Source: Candidatus Bathyarchaeota archaeon | GTDB taxonomy: Archaea > Thermoproteota > Bathyarchaeia > Bathyarchaeales > Bathycorpusculaceae | Direction of reading: 5' to 3' | Assembly: GCA_029907545.1 (NCBI GenBank) | Contig: JARYLR010000011.1 | Location: forward strand, 1-47,846 | Length of the DNA: 47,846 nucleotides | In this document: in pieces, positions 38,561 to 46,200 of the stretch | Layout of the letters: each line of letters starts with the position of its first letter | How positions within the stretch are numbered: the stretch's first letter is position 1 | Translations under genes and position numbers: made by a program | Notes under the pieces: generated by a model | Seen by the model: only the letters and a program-made list of their open reading frames with translations | What the model was told of the DNA's origin: nothing | Databases searched by the model: none

Positions 38561-39736
38561 ATGCGAGCCTATTTTGCGCCATGCGGCATCGGTCTCGGGC
38601 ATGTGGGAAGAAACGTTCCGATAGCAAGAAAACTTTTGGAAAAAAAAGTGCATGTAACGTTTTCAACGTACCGCGAAGGAACAAGCTACATCAGGCAAGA
38701 AAAGCTTCCGGTCGTCGAAGCCCCACCAATAGGTTTTCAAGTTAAGCCTGATGGAACGATAGACTTCAAGCAAACAGCGGTGAATCCAGGCCCTTTCATT
38801 TCAACTTTCACTCTTCTCAAACAGGTCAATGCTGAAATCAGGTTTATGGCGAGTTTTGAACCAGACGTGGTTATTTCTGATTCCCGAATCTCGCCCTTGT
38901 TGGCTGCAAGATGCCTGCAGATACCGAGAATCTGCGTCCTGAACCAGTTTCAAGTGATAATCCCCAGACGGAGAAGGTTGCTGCGCCTAGCACGGTTCGC
39001 AGATTTCATCACTCTTGCGCTTGTCGGCAAAATGTGGACAAGCGGAAACACCGTTCTCATTCCAGATTTTCCTCCACCCTACACGATATGCACAGGAAAC
39101 CTTAACATCCCAAAATCATATCGAAAAAGAGTCAAACTCATAGGACCAATACTGCAAACACGCCCAGAAGAACTTGACTCAAAAGAAAGACTACGCCAAG
39201 AACTAAAACTGCCAATAGGCAAGCCGACGATTTTTGTGCCGATAAGCGGTCCACGCATGGAAAGAGCCTTCCTTACGAAAATCATGAAAAAAATTCTCTT
39301 AGAATTCCCAGAAGACTACGAGATCGTCATGTCTCTTGGAGAACCAGGCGCGACCAGCAAGCAGTTTCATCAGCGAAACGTCACCGTTTACGATTGGATT
39401 CCTAATCGTTTTGAATATTTGAAGGCATGTGACCTTGTTGTGGCTAGAGCGGGGCATGGAACGATGACACAGTGCATGTGCTATGGGAAGCCTATGATAC
39501 TGGTGCCTACGCCAAGCCATACGGAGCAGCTTAGTAATGCGGCGCAAGCCATGAAGCTTGGGTTAGCGAAGATCGTGCTGCAGGAAGATTTGAGCAAAGA
39601 GAGACTTCTGAAAAAGGTTAGACAGGTATTTGACGAGAAGATGTGCGAGAGACTTGAGCGTGTTCAGAAAGAGGTGGCGCAGTATGATGGCTTAGAGAAC
39701 GCGGTTGCCGCCGTGCTAGAGGTTGCGAGGAGATAA
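38561..39736 (+). CDS. glycosyltransferase, family 28/MGT-like
   Basis: A 391-residue GT-B fold glycosyltransferase. MRAYFAPCGIGLGHVGRNVP carries the GxGH loop typical of MurG/MGT enzymes; the C-terminal half has VPISGPRMERAF, VYDWIPNRFEYLKACDLVV, ARAGHGTMTQCMCYGKPMI and PTPSHTEQLSNA, the NDP-sugar donor site. The ATG at 38561 lies 4 nt after the AMMECR1 stop; an upstream in-frame TTG at 38543 would overlap that gene. Likely cytoplasmic, transferring a sugar to a lipid or cell-surface acceptor; the acceptor is unknown. Confidence 0.88.
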   Translation: MRAYFAPCGIGLGHVGRNVPIARKLLEKKVHVTFSTYREGTSYIRQEKLPVVEAPPIGFQVKPDGTIDFKQTAVNPGPFISTFTLLKQVNAEIRFMASFEPDVVISDSRISPLLAARCLQIPRICVLNQFQVIIPRRRRLLRLARFADFITLALVGKMWTSGNTVLIPDFPPPYTICTGNLNIPKSYRKRVKLIGPILQTRPEELDSKERLRQELKLPIGKPTIFVPISGPRMERAFLTKIMKKILLEFPEDYEIVMSLGEPGATSKQFHQRNVTVYDWIPNRFEYLKACDLVVARAGHGTMTQCMCYGKPMILVPTPSHTEQLSNAAQAMKLGLAKIVLQEDLSKERLLKKVRQVFDEKMCERLERVQKEVAQYDGLENAVAAVLEVARR

Positions 39737-39773
39737 GCAACTGTTTTAAACTGAAAAGCCAGATGTTTACAGT

Positions 39774-40643
39774 ATGTTCCTGCCTCAAAACGTGTTGGAA
39801 GAAAAGCTTCGCAAAATGCTAGCTGAAGATCTGGGACAAGGAGATGTAACAACAGCGCTAGTTGTTCCTGCTCAGAGCATGGCAGAAGCCCACGTAATAG
39901 CTAAAGAAGCAGGCATTGTCGCGGGGATGGAAGAAACAGAAATCCTGCTGAAAAGCGTAGGGCTTAACGTGGAAATGTTGGCTTCAGATGGGGACGCCAT
40001 CAAGAAAAAGCAGGTGTTGATGAAGATTTCGGGAAATGCCCGCGTGCTAATCTCTGTTGAAAGGACATTGCTGAACATTGTTTCACGCATGAGCGGTATA
40101 GCCACAACCACCAGAAAGCTTGCGGATAAACTTGCAAAAGCCAAGCTTAAGACAAAAGTGGCTTGCACAAGGAAAACGGCGCCGGGGCTTTTGTATTTTG
40201 ATAAGAAAGCGGTCATGATAGGTGGAGGAGACCCTCACAGGCTTCATCTAGACGACTTGGTGTTGTTGAAGGATAATCACATTGCTGTTGTGGGAGACAT
40301 TGGGAAAGCAGTGAAAAGAGCCAAAGAAAATGCTTCGTTCTGTAAGAAGATCGAGGTTGAAACATCAACAGTGGAAGAAGCGCTATCAGCCGTGAAGGCT
40401 GGAGCAGATATAATCATGTTTGATAATTTCTCTCCCAAACAGGTAAGAAGAGGAGTCAACGTTCTCAAAAAGAACGAGTTTTTTGGCAAAGTCCTCTTGG
40501 AAGCCAGTGGAGGAATCACCGAGGACAACATTTTGGAATATGCTTCAACCGGCGTCGATCTTGTAAGCTTGGGAGAAATAACCGACAGCGCGAAGACGCT
40601 GGACATAAGCTTAGAGATCATGAAAGCCAGCAAAAAACGTTGA
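39774..40643 (+). CDS. nadC: nicotinate-nucleotide pyrophosphorylase (quinolinate phosphoribosyltransferase)
   Basis: A 289-residue NadC making nicotinate mononucleotide from quinolinate and PRPP. The N-terminal LRKMLAEDLGQGDVTTALVV, the SVERTLLNIVSRMSGIATTT helix, VACTRKTAPGLLYFDKKAVM, GGDPHRLHLDDLVLLKDNH and the ASGGITEDNILEYASTGVDL barrel end are all canonical. Length is typical. It is convergent with the SpoIIM-like gene. With nadM it supports de novo NAD synthesis; nadA/nadB are not in the window. Confidence 0.96.
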   Translation: MFLPQNVLEEKLRKMLAEDLGQGDVTTALVVPAQSMAEAHVIAKEAGIVAGMEETEILLKSVGLNVEMLASDGDAIKKKQVLMKISGNARVLISVERTLLNIVSRMSGIATTTRKLADKLAKAKLKTKVACTRKTAPGLLYFDKKAVMIGGGDPHRLHLDDLVLLKDNHIAVVGDIGKAVKRAKENASFCKKIEVETSTVEEALSAVKAGADIIMFDNFSPKQVRRGVNVLKKNEFFGKVLLEASGGITEDNILEYASTGVDLVSLGEITDSAKTLDISLEIMKASKKR

Positions 40644-40648
40644 CAGGT

Positions 40649-41203
40649 CTAGGCGGATTGGGCAATTATTAATGCTTCTATGTATGCGCCTATTAACAGC
40701 AGTAGCGTAGCGAACCCGATGAACAGCACCGTATTTTTTATCTCTTCTCTACCCCTGCGCTGTACTATTCGCCAAAGAAACCAGAAGCTTTGAGAAAAGG
40801 CGAGCGAGTATGAGATGAACTCCAGCCAAGTAAACGGGTATATGAACAGCAGAAGGAAAACAAAAAGGGGCGGGTAACCGTTGATTATGCTTGAAGCCGA
40901 GATCACGACACCCGTGTTGTGCAAAACCCAAGACCCAAAAAGGGGTCCTGCCAAAGGAATAAACATAATCAAGCAGATTAGGAAGTTGTTTGTAAAAATG
41001 TGTATTGTGCTTTGCGGTACATCCATGTTCTTCACTTCTTCCTGCATCTGCTGAAGCTCTCGGTCAAGATCACTTATTTCTTGGGCGCTAAGAGGGTAGA
41101 AGAGGCTTGCCATGGTAATAGAAACCGTGAGCAGGAAGGACAAGCCTAACGTTAGAATTCTCTTTTCGAATGTTGGCATCGCCTTCCACCATTCTAACGC
41201 CAA
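40649..41203 (-). CDS. SpoIIM/DUF95-like membrane protein
   Basis: A 184-residue membrane protein with about five helices: RILTLGLSFLLTVSITMASL at the start, then a coiled polar stretch (ISDLDRELQQMQEEVKNM), IHIFTNNFLICLIMFIPLAG, FVFLLLFIYPFTWLEFISYS and a last TVLFIGFATLLLLIGAYIEA. The NN-x-x-x and PxGxxE-like patterns resemble stage II sporulation protein M (DUF95) homologues common in archaea. The start is TTG at 41203 with AAGGTG 8 nt upstream; an ATG eight codons later is alternative. Function in archaea is unknown. Confidence 0.72.
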   Translation of the reverse strand: MALEWWKAMPTFEKRILTLGLSFLLTVSITMASLFYPLSAQEISDLDRELQQMQEEVKNMDVPQSTIHIFTNNFLICLIMFIPLAGPLFGSWVLHNTGVVISASSIINGYPPLFVFLLLFIYPFTWLEFISYSLAFSQSFWFLWRIVQRRGREEIKNTVLFIGFATLLLLIGAYIEALIIAQSA

Positions 41204-41223
41204 ACCAAATACACCTTAACTTT

Positions 41224-41916
41224 TTATGATTTCGGAATTATCTTAAGGCTTCGGAAACCCCGGGCAACAGGATTCAGCATCTCTGAAATCCCAACTTTTC
41301 TTAATATTCCTTTCGTGTCTTCAGCATATCCTCTTACGTCATGCTCTGCGGTTATCAAAGAATACAAGTATACGCCATTTGTGTCTTGTCTTGGCTGGCA
41401 TTTTGAAGGCAACCCCAGCAAGATGGACTTATTCTCTTTAACAGCTTTCTCACAGGCATACAGAATTGCATGCGCGCCTGAGGTTAGCTCCGCAACTCTG
41501 ACCGGGATACTTTCCTTTCCCACCGCTAGGACCTCCACTCCATATTTCTGTGTTATTTCATTGGCAACTTTTCTCAGCCTAGGCAAAATTTTCAGCAGAT
41601 GCCTTTTCGCTCTGCTTGAAAGATTCATGTTGGAAAACTGGATCGGGGAAAGCTCTTCAAGAGAAATCGAGCCTAAAGACATGTCAAGATGCACTACGTC
41701 CGCCCTGACTTTTTCAAGAAGCTCTCGGCAAAGCTCGGCTTCATGCACTATAACCTCGTGTCCTTCATCTGCGTTGGCAAAAATGGGTTCAGCAAGGCAC
41801 GCACTAGGCTCTCGATACGGCGGGTTCACGAGAACCGAGGCGGTAGCAACTATTGACAGCGCCTTGAACCTGTCGCTCAGAATCGCGGCAGATGAATCCG
41901 CGGCAATAATTCTCAA
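41224..41916 (-). CDS. DUF4152 family protein
   Basis: A 230-residue archaeal protein of unknown function. The start MRIIAADSSAAILSDRFKAL, followed by LVNPPYREPSACLAEPIFAN and VVHLDMSLGSISLEELSPIQ, matches DUF4152, a family found only in archaea as far as I know. A conserved Asp/His/Asp pattern suggests a metal or nucleotide site, with no catalytic role established. It ends 20 nt before the SpoIIM-like gene start and begins 52 nt after the ftsJ stop, so they probably belong to one minus-strand transcription unit. Confidence 0.82.
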   Translation of the reverse strand: MRIIAADSSAAILSDRFKALSIVATASVLVNPPYREPSACLAEPIFANADEGHEVIVHEAELCRELLEKVRADVVHLDMSLGSISLEELSPIQFSNMNLSSRAKRHLLKILPRLRKVANEITQKYGVEVLAVGKESIPVRVAELTSGAHAILYACEKAVKENKSILLGLPSKCQPRQDTNGVYLYSLITAEHDVRGYAEDTKGILRKVGISEMLNPVARGFRSLKIIPKS

Positions 41917-41968
41917 TTAGCTCACGTGTGCCATATAGAGGGCGGAATAATAGTTTAGCTTTGCCCTC

Positions 41969-42586
41969 TCAGTCTTCCGTCTTCTTTAAGTCCTGTGCCA
42001 ATATGAACAGCTCTGAACTTCGAGCGCGACTGGCTTCCGGCTTTACAACCTTGACTTCGCTGAAATGCTGCTTAACTTTTGCAATGAAGTCGTCAAGCAT
42101 GTCGCCCTGAAAAACTTTGACGAAGAAACAGCCAGAGGGCTTGAGCACTTCCAGAGCTATTTTCAGTGCTTGTTGCGCAAGGTCGACCTGACGGGCATGG
42201 TCAAGTTCCCATATGCCGGAAATGTTTGGCGATGCATCGCAAAGCACTACATCAACTTTTCTGGGAACAAAATCTCGGATTTGCTGCAGTGTTTCGGGTT
42301 CAGTTATGTCGCCTACTATTGTGCGAACGTATGGTTGAGGAAACGGCTCTATGGGCTTTAGGTCAACTCCAAGGACGAATCCTCTGTTTCCAACGATCTT
42401 TCTTGCAGCCTGAATCCATCCGCCTGGCGCTGCTCCTAAGTCGATGACAACGTCGCCTCTCTTGATGAAATGGTATTTTTTTACGGTTTGAAAAAGCTTG
42501 TAAACTGCCCGAGAGCGATATTTTTCTTCTTTTGCCTTCTTGTAATAGTAGTCTCTTTTTCTCTCCTGTAGCCATGCTCTCGGCAA
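41969..42586 (-). CDS. rlmE: rRNA (uridine-2'-O-)-methyltransferase, FtsJ/RlmE family
   Basis: A 205-residue SAM-dependent 2'-O-methyltransferase of the FtsJ family, modifying 23S rRNA or tRNA. The SAM loop DLGAAPGGWIQAA is at 49-61; the catalytic K-D-K-E tetrad is K30, D117, K157 and E192. Length is typical of the minimal RlmE domain. It starts 2 nt after the stop of the TFE-beta-like gene on the same strand, so they are co-transcribed and probably translationally coupled. Whether the target is the universal Um2552-like position is inference. Confidence 0.94.
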   Translation of the reverse strand: MPRAWLQERKRDYYYKKAKEEKYRSRAVYKLFQTVKKYHFIKRGDVVIDLGAAPGGWIQAARKIVGNRGFVLGVDLKPIEPFPQPYVRTIVGDITEPETLQQIRDFVPRKVDVVLCDASPNISGIWELDHARQVDLAQQALKIALEVLKPSGCFFVKVFQGDMLDDFIAKVKQHFSEVKVVKPEASRARSSELFILAQDLKKTED

Positions 42587-42588
42587 GA

Positions 42589-42975
42589 CTAGCTGTCACC
42601 CAAGGCTATGGATGCGTTTGGCTCATTCCGGCTTACAGAGAGAAGCCATTCGGTAAGTTTGTCGCAGTCTTGGGGAGAAACCGGGCCTGATGGGTCGCAT
42701 CTTGGGTTGTCTGGGCACATTAAGCATGGGCAGTCTGCTATTGAGTCTATTGAGGCGGGTATTCGCTTGGGGTAAAGCCGGTAGGTCCATCTTCCATCGC
42801 GGAGTTCTTTCTCTCTCCTGACAAGCCCTTTTTCTTCGAGTTTGAGGGCTATTCGGGAGCCTTCGCGGCTGCTTGCTCCGAGATGTCGCCACAACTCAGA
42901 TTGAAGAACTCCTTCGAAGCCGGTGTTAATCACGAATTGCAATGCTCTTTGTTCTAGGTCGTTGCGCTTTGGCAT
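42589..42975 (-). CDS. TFE-beta/RPC34-like winged-helix Fe-S transcription factor
   Basis: A 128-residue protein with an N-terminal winged helix (residues 5-70, LQSELWRHLGASSREGSRIA, LEEKGLVRREKELRDGRWTY) and a C-terminal Cys cluster C82, C84, C87, C93, C104. The spacing C-x2-C-x5-C-x10-C with winged helix corresponds to archaeal TFE-beta, related to eukaryotic RPC39/RPC34, which binds RNA polymerase during initiation with a [4Fe-4S] cluster. The ATG at 42975 is chosen because a TATA box at 43001-43010 would start transcription just upstream of it; longer frames run through that box. It precedes rlmE by 2 nt. Confidence 0.78.
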   Translation of the reverse strand: MPKRNDLEQRALQFVINTGFEGVLQSELWRHLGASSREGSRIALKLEEKGLVRREKELRDGRWTYRLYPKRIPASIDSIADCPCLMCPDNPRCDPSGPVSPQDCDKLTEWLLSVSRNEPNASIALGDS

Positions 42976-43000
42976 CTTGACCAGTTCCAAGTCATCCATG

Positions 43001-43010
43001 TTAATATATA
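43001..43010 (-). promoter_or_regulatory. TATA box of the TFE-beta-like operon
   Basis: On the minus strand TATATATTAA lies 26-35 bp upstream of the ATG at 42975, implying a leaderless or near-leaderless mRNA starting at about 42978. It fixes the likely start codon of the TFE-beta-like gene. Confidence 0.55.
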
Positions 43011-43055
43011 CGTGGTTCAAGATAAAAAGATGTATGTTAAAAATCAAGGGAATCC

Positions 43056-44096
43056 ATGGTGAAAAAGCAAAGAGTGAGAAAGAAAAAGGCTGAAGAAAGC
43101 TACTGCTTGGGGATAGAGTCCACTGCAGATGATTTCAGTGTCGGCGTATCAACCTTCAAAGGGGAGATACTGGCCAACATAAGAAGCAGCTACGTGCCAG
43201 CAGAAGGCGGCATCCATCCGCGCGAAGCAGCAAGACATCACTCTGAACAGGCAAGCACAGTGCTACGCGAAGCCCTCGGGAAAGCAGCACTAAAGCCGGC
43301 GGATCTGTCGATAATTGCGTTCTCTCAGGGTCCTGGTTTAGGTCCGTGTCTTCGAACAGGCGCAACAGTTGCACGGGCTTTGGCTTCATATCTTGATATT
43401 CCTTTGGTTGGAGTAAACCACTGTATAGCTCATATTGAGATCGGCAAGCTTAAGACGGAGGCGATTGACCCAATAACGCTATATGTTTCTGGCGGAAACA
43501 CTATTGTAGCAGCCTTCGATGCTGGCAGATACCGAGTTTTCGGGGAGACTTTGGATATTGCCCTAGGCAATTGCCTGGATGTTTTTGCTCGAGAGGCATG
43601 TCTGCGACAGAAGCAAGGCATGCCTTTAGGCGCTCTTGTGGAGAAGCTTGCGGCTAAAGGTACAAGGCTACTTGAGCTTCCCTACGCGGTTAAGGGCATG
43701 GACGTGTCCATGAGCGGGCTGTTGACAACTGCGGTTACTTTGCTTAAGAAGGGCAAATGCCGACTCGAAGACCTCTGTTACAGCCTTCAGGAAACTGCTT
43801 TTTCAATGGTCACCGAAATCAGTGAACGAGGGTTGGCTCACACGGAGAAGAAGGAGGTTCTTCTGACGGGCGGTGTGGCGGCTAACAGAAGGCTGCAAGC
43901 AATGATTGAAGAAATAGCTAGAGAACATGATGCCAGATTCTGTGTCGTGCCCAGCGAATTCGCAGTTGACAACGGCGCCATGATAGCGTGGACAGGCGTT
44001 CTAGCCTACACGCACGATATTGTCACTCCTATAAATCAAAGCCACGTGAAGCTAAGGTGGCGTTTAGATGAAGTTGAGGTTCCATGGATAGGTTAA
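43056..44096 (+). CDS. kae1: tRNA N6-adenosine threonylcarbamoyltransferase, KEOPS subunit Kae1
   Basis: A 346-residue catalytic subunit of KEOPS, transferring threonylcarbamoyl to A37 of ANN-decoding tRNAs. LGIESTADDFSVGV opens the ASKHA fold after a basic extension (VKKQRVRKKK). Metal His residues are in HPREAARHH (54-62), LYVSGGNTIV and LTGGVAANRRLQ are nucleotide loops, and DNGAMIAW holds the metal Asp. It is separate from Bud32, unlike the Kae1-Bud32 fusions of some euryarchaea; bud32 overlaps its end by 13 nt. It is divergent from the TFE-beta-like gene. Confidence 0.96.
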   Translation: MVKKQRVRKKKAEESYCLGIESTADDFSVGVSTFKGEILANIRSSYVPAEGGIHPREAARHHSEQASTVLREALGKAALKPADLSIIAFSQGPGLGPCLRTGATVARALASYLDIPLVGVNHCIAHIEIGKLKTEAIDPITLYVSGGNTIVAAFDAGRYRVFGETLDIALGNCLDVFAREACLRQKQGMPLGALVEKLAAKGTRLLELPYAVKGMDVSMSGLLTTAVTLLKKGKCRLEDLCYSLQETAFSMVTEISERGLAHTEKKEVLLTGGVAANRRLQAMIEEIAREHDARFCVVPSEFAVDNGAMIAWTGVLAYTHDIVTPINQSHVKLRWRLDEVEVPWIG

Positions 44097-44755
44097 TGAT
44101 GCCTCAGTTAGTCAAGAAGGGGGCGGAAGCCAGCCTCTTTCTCGCCGACTGGCATGGCAGAAAAGTGATTATCAAGAAACGTCTCCCAAAGAAGTATCGC
44201 CATGCTAGGCTAGATGAGCAGATTAAAACGTATAGGACCGTTCATGAGCCTCAACTGATGCATATGGCAAAGAAAGCAGGCGTGCCTACACCAACAATCT
44301 TTTTTGTAGACGTGAAGAACTCCATCATTGTGATGGAGTTTATAGAGGGGAAACAGCTGAAACAAGTGTTGAACAATGTTTCCTCCTTGGAAAGGCAAAG
44401 ACTTTGTAAGAGAATTGGCGAGCTTGTGGGCAGGCTTCACAAGCAGGGGATTATTCACGGCGACTTGACCACCTCTAACATGATTCTTGATCCGCGTGGC
44501 AGTATTGTCTTTGTGGATTTTGGGCTTGGCGAGGCTTCAAAGGAGCTTGAGGCAAAAGGAGTTGACTTACATCTTATGCGAAGGGCCTTGCAGAGCACAC
44601 ATTTCGCGTTTGCAGAGGAATGTTTTAACTCGATAGCTAAAGGTTACGCTAGCGTTGTCGGCGAAGATGCTGCAAAAGATGTTTTAGATAAGATAGGGGA
44701 TATAGGAAAGAGAGGACGCTACGTTACAAGACGCGAAGAAGACAATGGCGATTAA
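44084..44755 (+). CDS. bud32: KEOPS-associated kinase Bud32
   Basis: A 223-residue atypical kinase/ATPase of the KEOPS complex, in piD261/Bud32 minimal form. Nucleotide and catalytic elements: GAEASLFLADWHGRKVIIKK, EFIEGKQLKQVL hinge, HGDLTTSNMIL catalytic loop and VFVDFGLGEASKELEAKGVD. It overlaps kae1 by 13 nt; an alternative start is the ATG at 44096 immediately after the kae1 stop (TAATG). Coupled expression with Kae1 fits the direct contact of the two proteins. A 197-bp gap with no detectable gene follows. Confidence 0.95.
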   Translation: MDRLMMPQLVKKGAEASLFLADWHGRKVIIKKRLPKKYRHARLDEQIKTYRTVHEPQLMHMAKKAGVPTPTIFFVDVKNSIIVMEFIEGKQLKQVLNNVSSLERQRLCKRIGELVGRLHKQGIIHGDLTTSNMILDPRGSIVFVDFGLGEASKELEAKGVDLHLMRRALQSTHFAFAEECFNSIAKGYASVVGEDAAKDVLDKIGDIGKRGRYVTRREEDNGD

Positions 44756-44952
44756 GATGATTTGGCACAATGCTTGAAAACGTAGATCGATCTCATGAGC
44801 CAACCTTGCTTATCAGAAACCGCATGGCGAAAATCAAGCATCAAAATTGACGTTCGCGCGTTCAACTGGTCACGTATCCGAAGCTCTTTTGGCAATTCTG
44901 GGAAAAATCTTTAGTGCTTCAGTTTAGAATCTAGAGAAGGCAGTGGTGCATC

Positions 44953-45540
44953 ATGCGCTTTCGCTGGAAAGGCAGAATCATATTCTTTGCTACAGGCAAC
45001 ATTAACAAGTTTAACGAAGCCCGCAAGGTGCTTGCCGAACTCGACCTAGCTGTTGCCATGATAAAGGTTAAGGCGCTTGAAATTCAGAGCAGCAGCCTCA
45101 ACGAAATCGCTACTGCAAGCGTTGAAGACGCCTTTAGCAAATGCAACCTACCGATAATTGTCGAGGACGCAGGGCTCTTCATAGATGCATTGAACGGGTT
45201 TCCTGGACCTTACGCAGCTTACGTTTACAAGACAATAGGTAACGCGGGTTTGCTACGTCTTCTGAGAAGTGAAAGAAACAGAGAGGCTAGTTTTCGGTCT
45301 GTGATTGCATACAAGTCTGCAGAAGCTGAGGCTCCGAAGCTTTTCAGCGGTGACTCTCATGGAATCATAGTGAGAGAAGAGCGTCGAGGCGATGGGAGGT
45401 CTGGGTTCGGTTTTGATCCTGTTTTTAAGCCGGATGAGAGTGATAAGACTTTTGCAGAGATGGGCATAGAGGAGAAGAATTTATATTCGCATCGTGCACG
45501 GGCATTACGGAGTTTTGCTGAATGGTATCGGGGGCTTTAA
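44953..45540 (+). CDS. rdgB: non-canonical purine NTP pyrophosphatase (XTP/dITP diphosphatase)
   Basis: A 195-residue Ham1/RdgB house-cleaning pyrophosphatase for XTP, ITP and dITP. FFATGNINKFNEARKVL is the substrate loop, PIIVEDAGLFIDALNGFPGP the metal Asp motif, SGFGFDPVFKP the base-binding loop, and KNLYSHRARALRSF the C-terminal SHR motif. Length typical. The ATG used is at 44953. It is the next plus-strand gene after bud32, as in many archaea where RdgB neighbours KEOPS genes. Confidence 0.95.
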   Translation: MRFRWKGRIIFFATGNINKFNEARKVLAELDLAVAMIKVKALEIQSSSLNEIATASVEDAFSKCNLPIIVEDAGLFIDALNGFPGPYAAYVYKTIGNAGLLRLLRSERNREASFRSVIAYKSAEAEAPKLFSGDSHGIIVREERRGDGRSGFGFDPVFKPDESDKTFAEMGIEEKNLYSHRARALRSFAEWYRGL

Positions 45541-45662
45541 CAGCTGAGCATCATGGCTCATGCTATGGTGATTGCGAGTTGTTGAGAGAAAACTGCTGGG
45601 TTGCAATCAATAATTTTAAATATTGCTTTCCCTTCGCTCATACAGAGCCATAGTGACGACCT

Positions 45663-46103
45663 ATGCCTAAGCAGGAAAAAGGAAGAACGCATTCAATAAG
45701 ACCTGTAAGCAAGAGACCACCAAGCTGGTGTAAGTATCAGCCTGAAGAAGTGGAGGCTCTGGTTATCAAGCTGGCTAAGGAGGGAAACACGGCAAGCAAG
45801 ATTGGCACGATTCTGAGAGACCAGTACTCGATTCCGCTGGCGAAGGCAATAACGGGAAAAACTGTGACAAAGATGCTTAAGGAGGCGGAGCTTGCGCCTG
45901 CCACGCCCGAGGACTTGGCTAGTCTCCTGAAAAAAGCGGAGCGTCTGGCAGTTCACTTGGAGAAGAACAGGAGCGACTTGAATAATAAGCGGGCTCTTCA
46001 GATTATTGAGGCGAGGATTCACAAGCTTTCAAGGTATTATAAGCGTCGTGGGGTTTTGCCTAAGAACTGGAAGCATGAAGCCAAGATTGCCTCGTTGGCT
46101 TAA
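45663..46103 (+). CDS. rps15: ribosomal protein uS15
   Basis: A 146-residue archaeal uS15. The archaeal N-terminal extension (MPKQEKGRTHSIRPVSKRPP, SWCKYQPEEVEALVIKL) precedes the S15 core: GKTVTKMLKEAELAPATPED, LAVHLEKNRSDLNNKRALQI and ARIHKLSRYYKRRGVLPKNW. It binds 16S rRNA helix 22. The RecJ-like gene follows 97 nt downstream, an arrangement seen in several archaea. A TTTTAAATATTGC box at about 45615 is a plausible promoter. Confidence 0.96.
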   Translation: MPKQEKGRTHSIRPVSKRPPSWCKYQPEEVEALVIKLAKEGNTASKIGTILRDQYSIPLAKAITGKTVTKMLKEAELAPATPEDLASLLKKAERLAVHLEKNRSDLNNKRALQIIEARIHKLSRYYKRRGVLPKNWKHEAKIASLA

Positions 46104-46200
46104 CCGTTTTTCCGTGTTTCGGCTGTTTGTTGTGCTAGGTTTTGTTTGGCATCAACTTTAAATCATCAGACTGGTAGGTTTCTAGCTTGTTGTGATAGAA

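Noticed and set aside
41315-41920. 201-codon frame antisense to DUF4152
   Set aside because: Shadow of a gene whose sense frame matches a known family.
44756-44952. Possible small RNA or tRNA in the bud32-rdgB gap
   Set aside because: No cloverleaf, no T-loop consensus and no paired C/D boxes could be made out.
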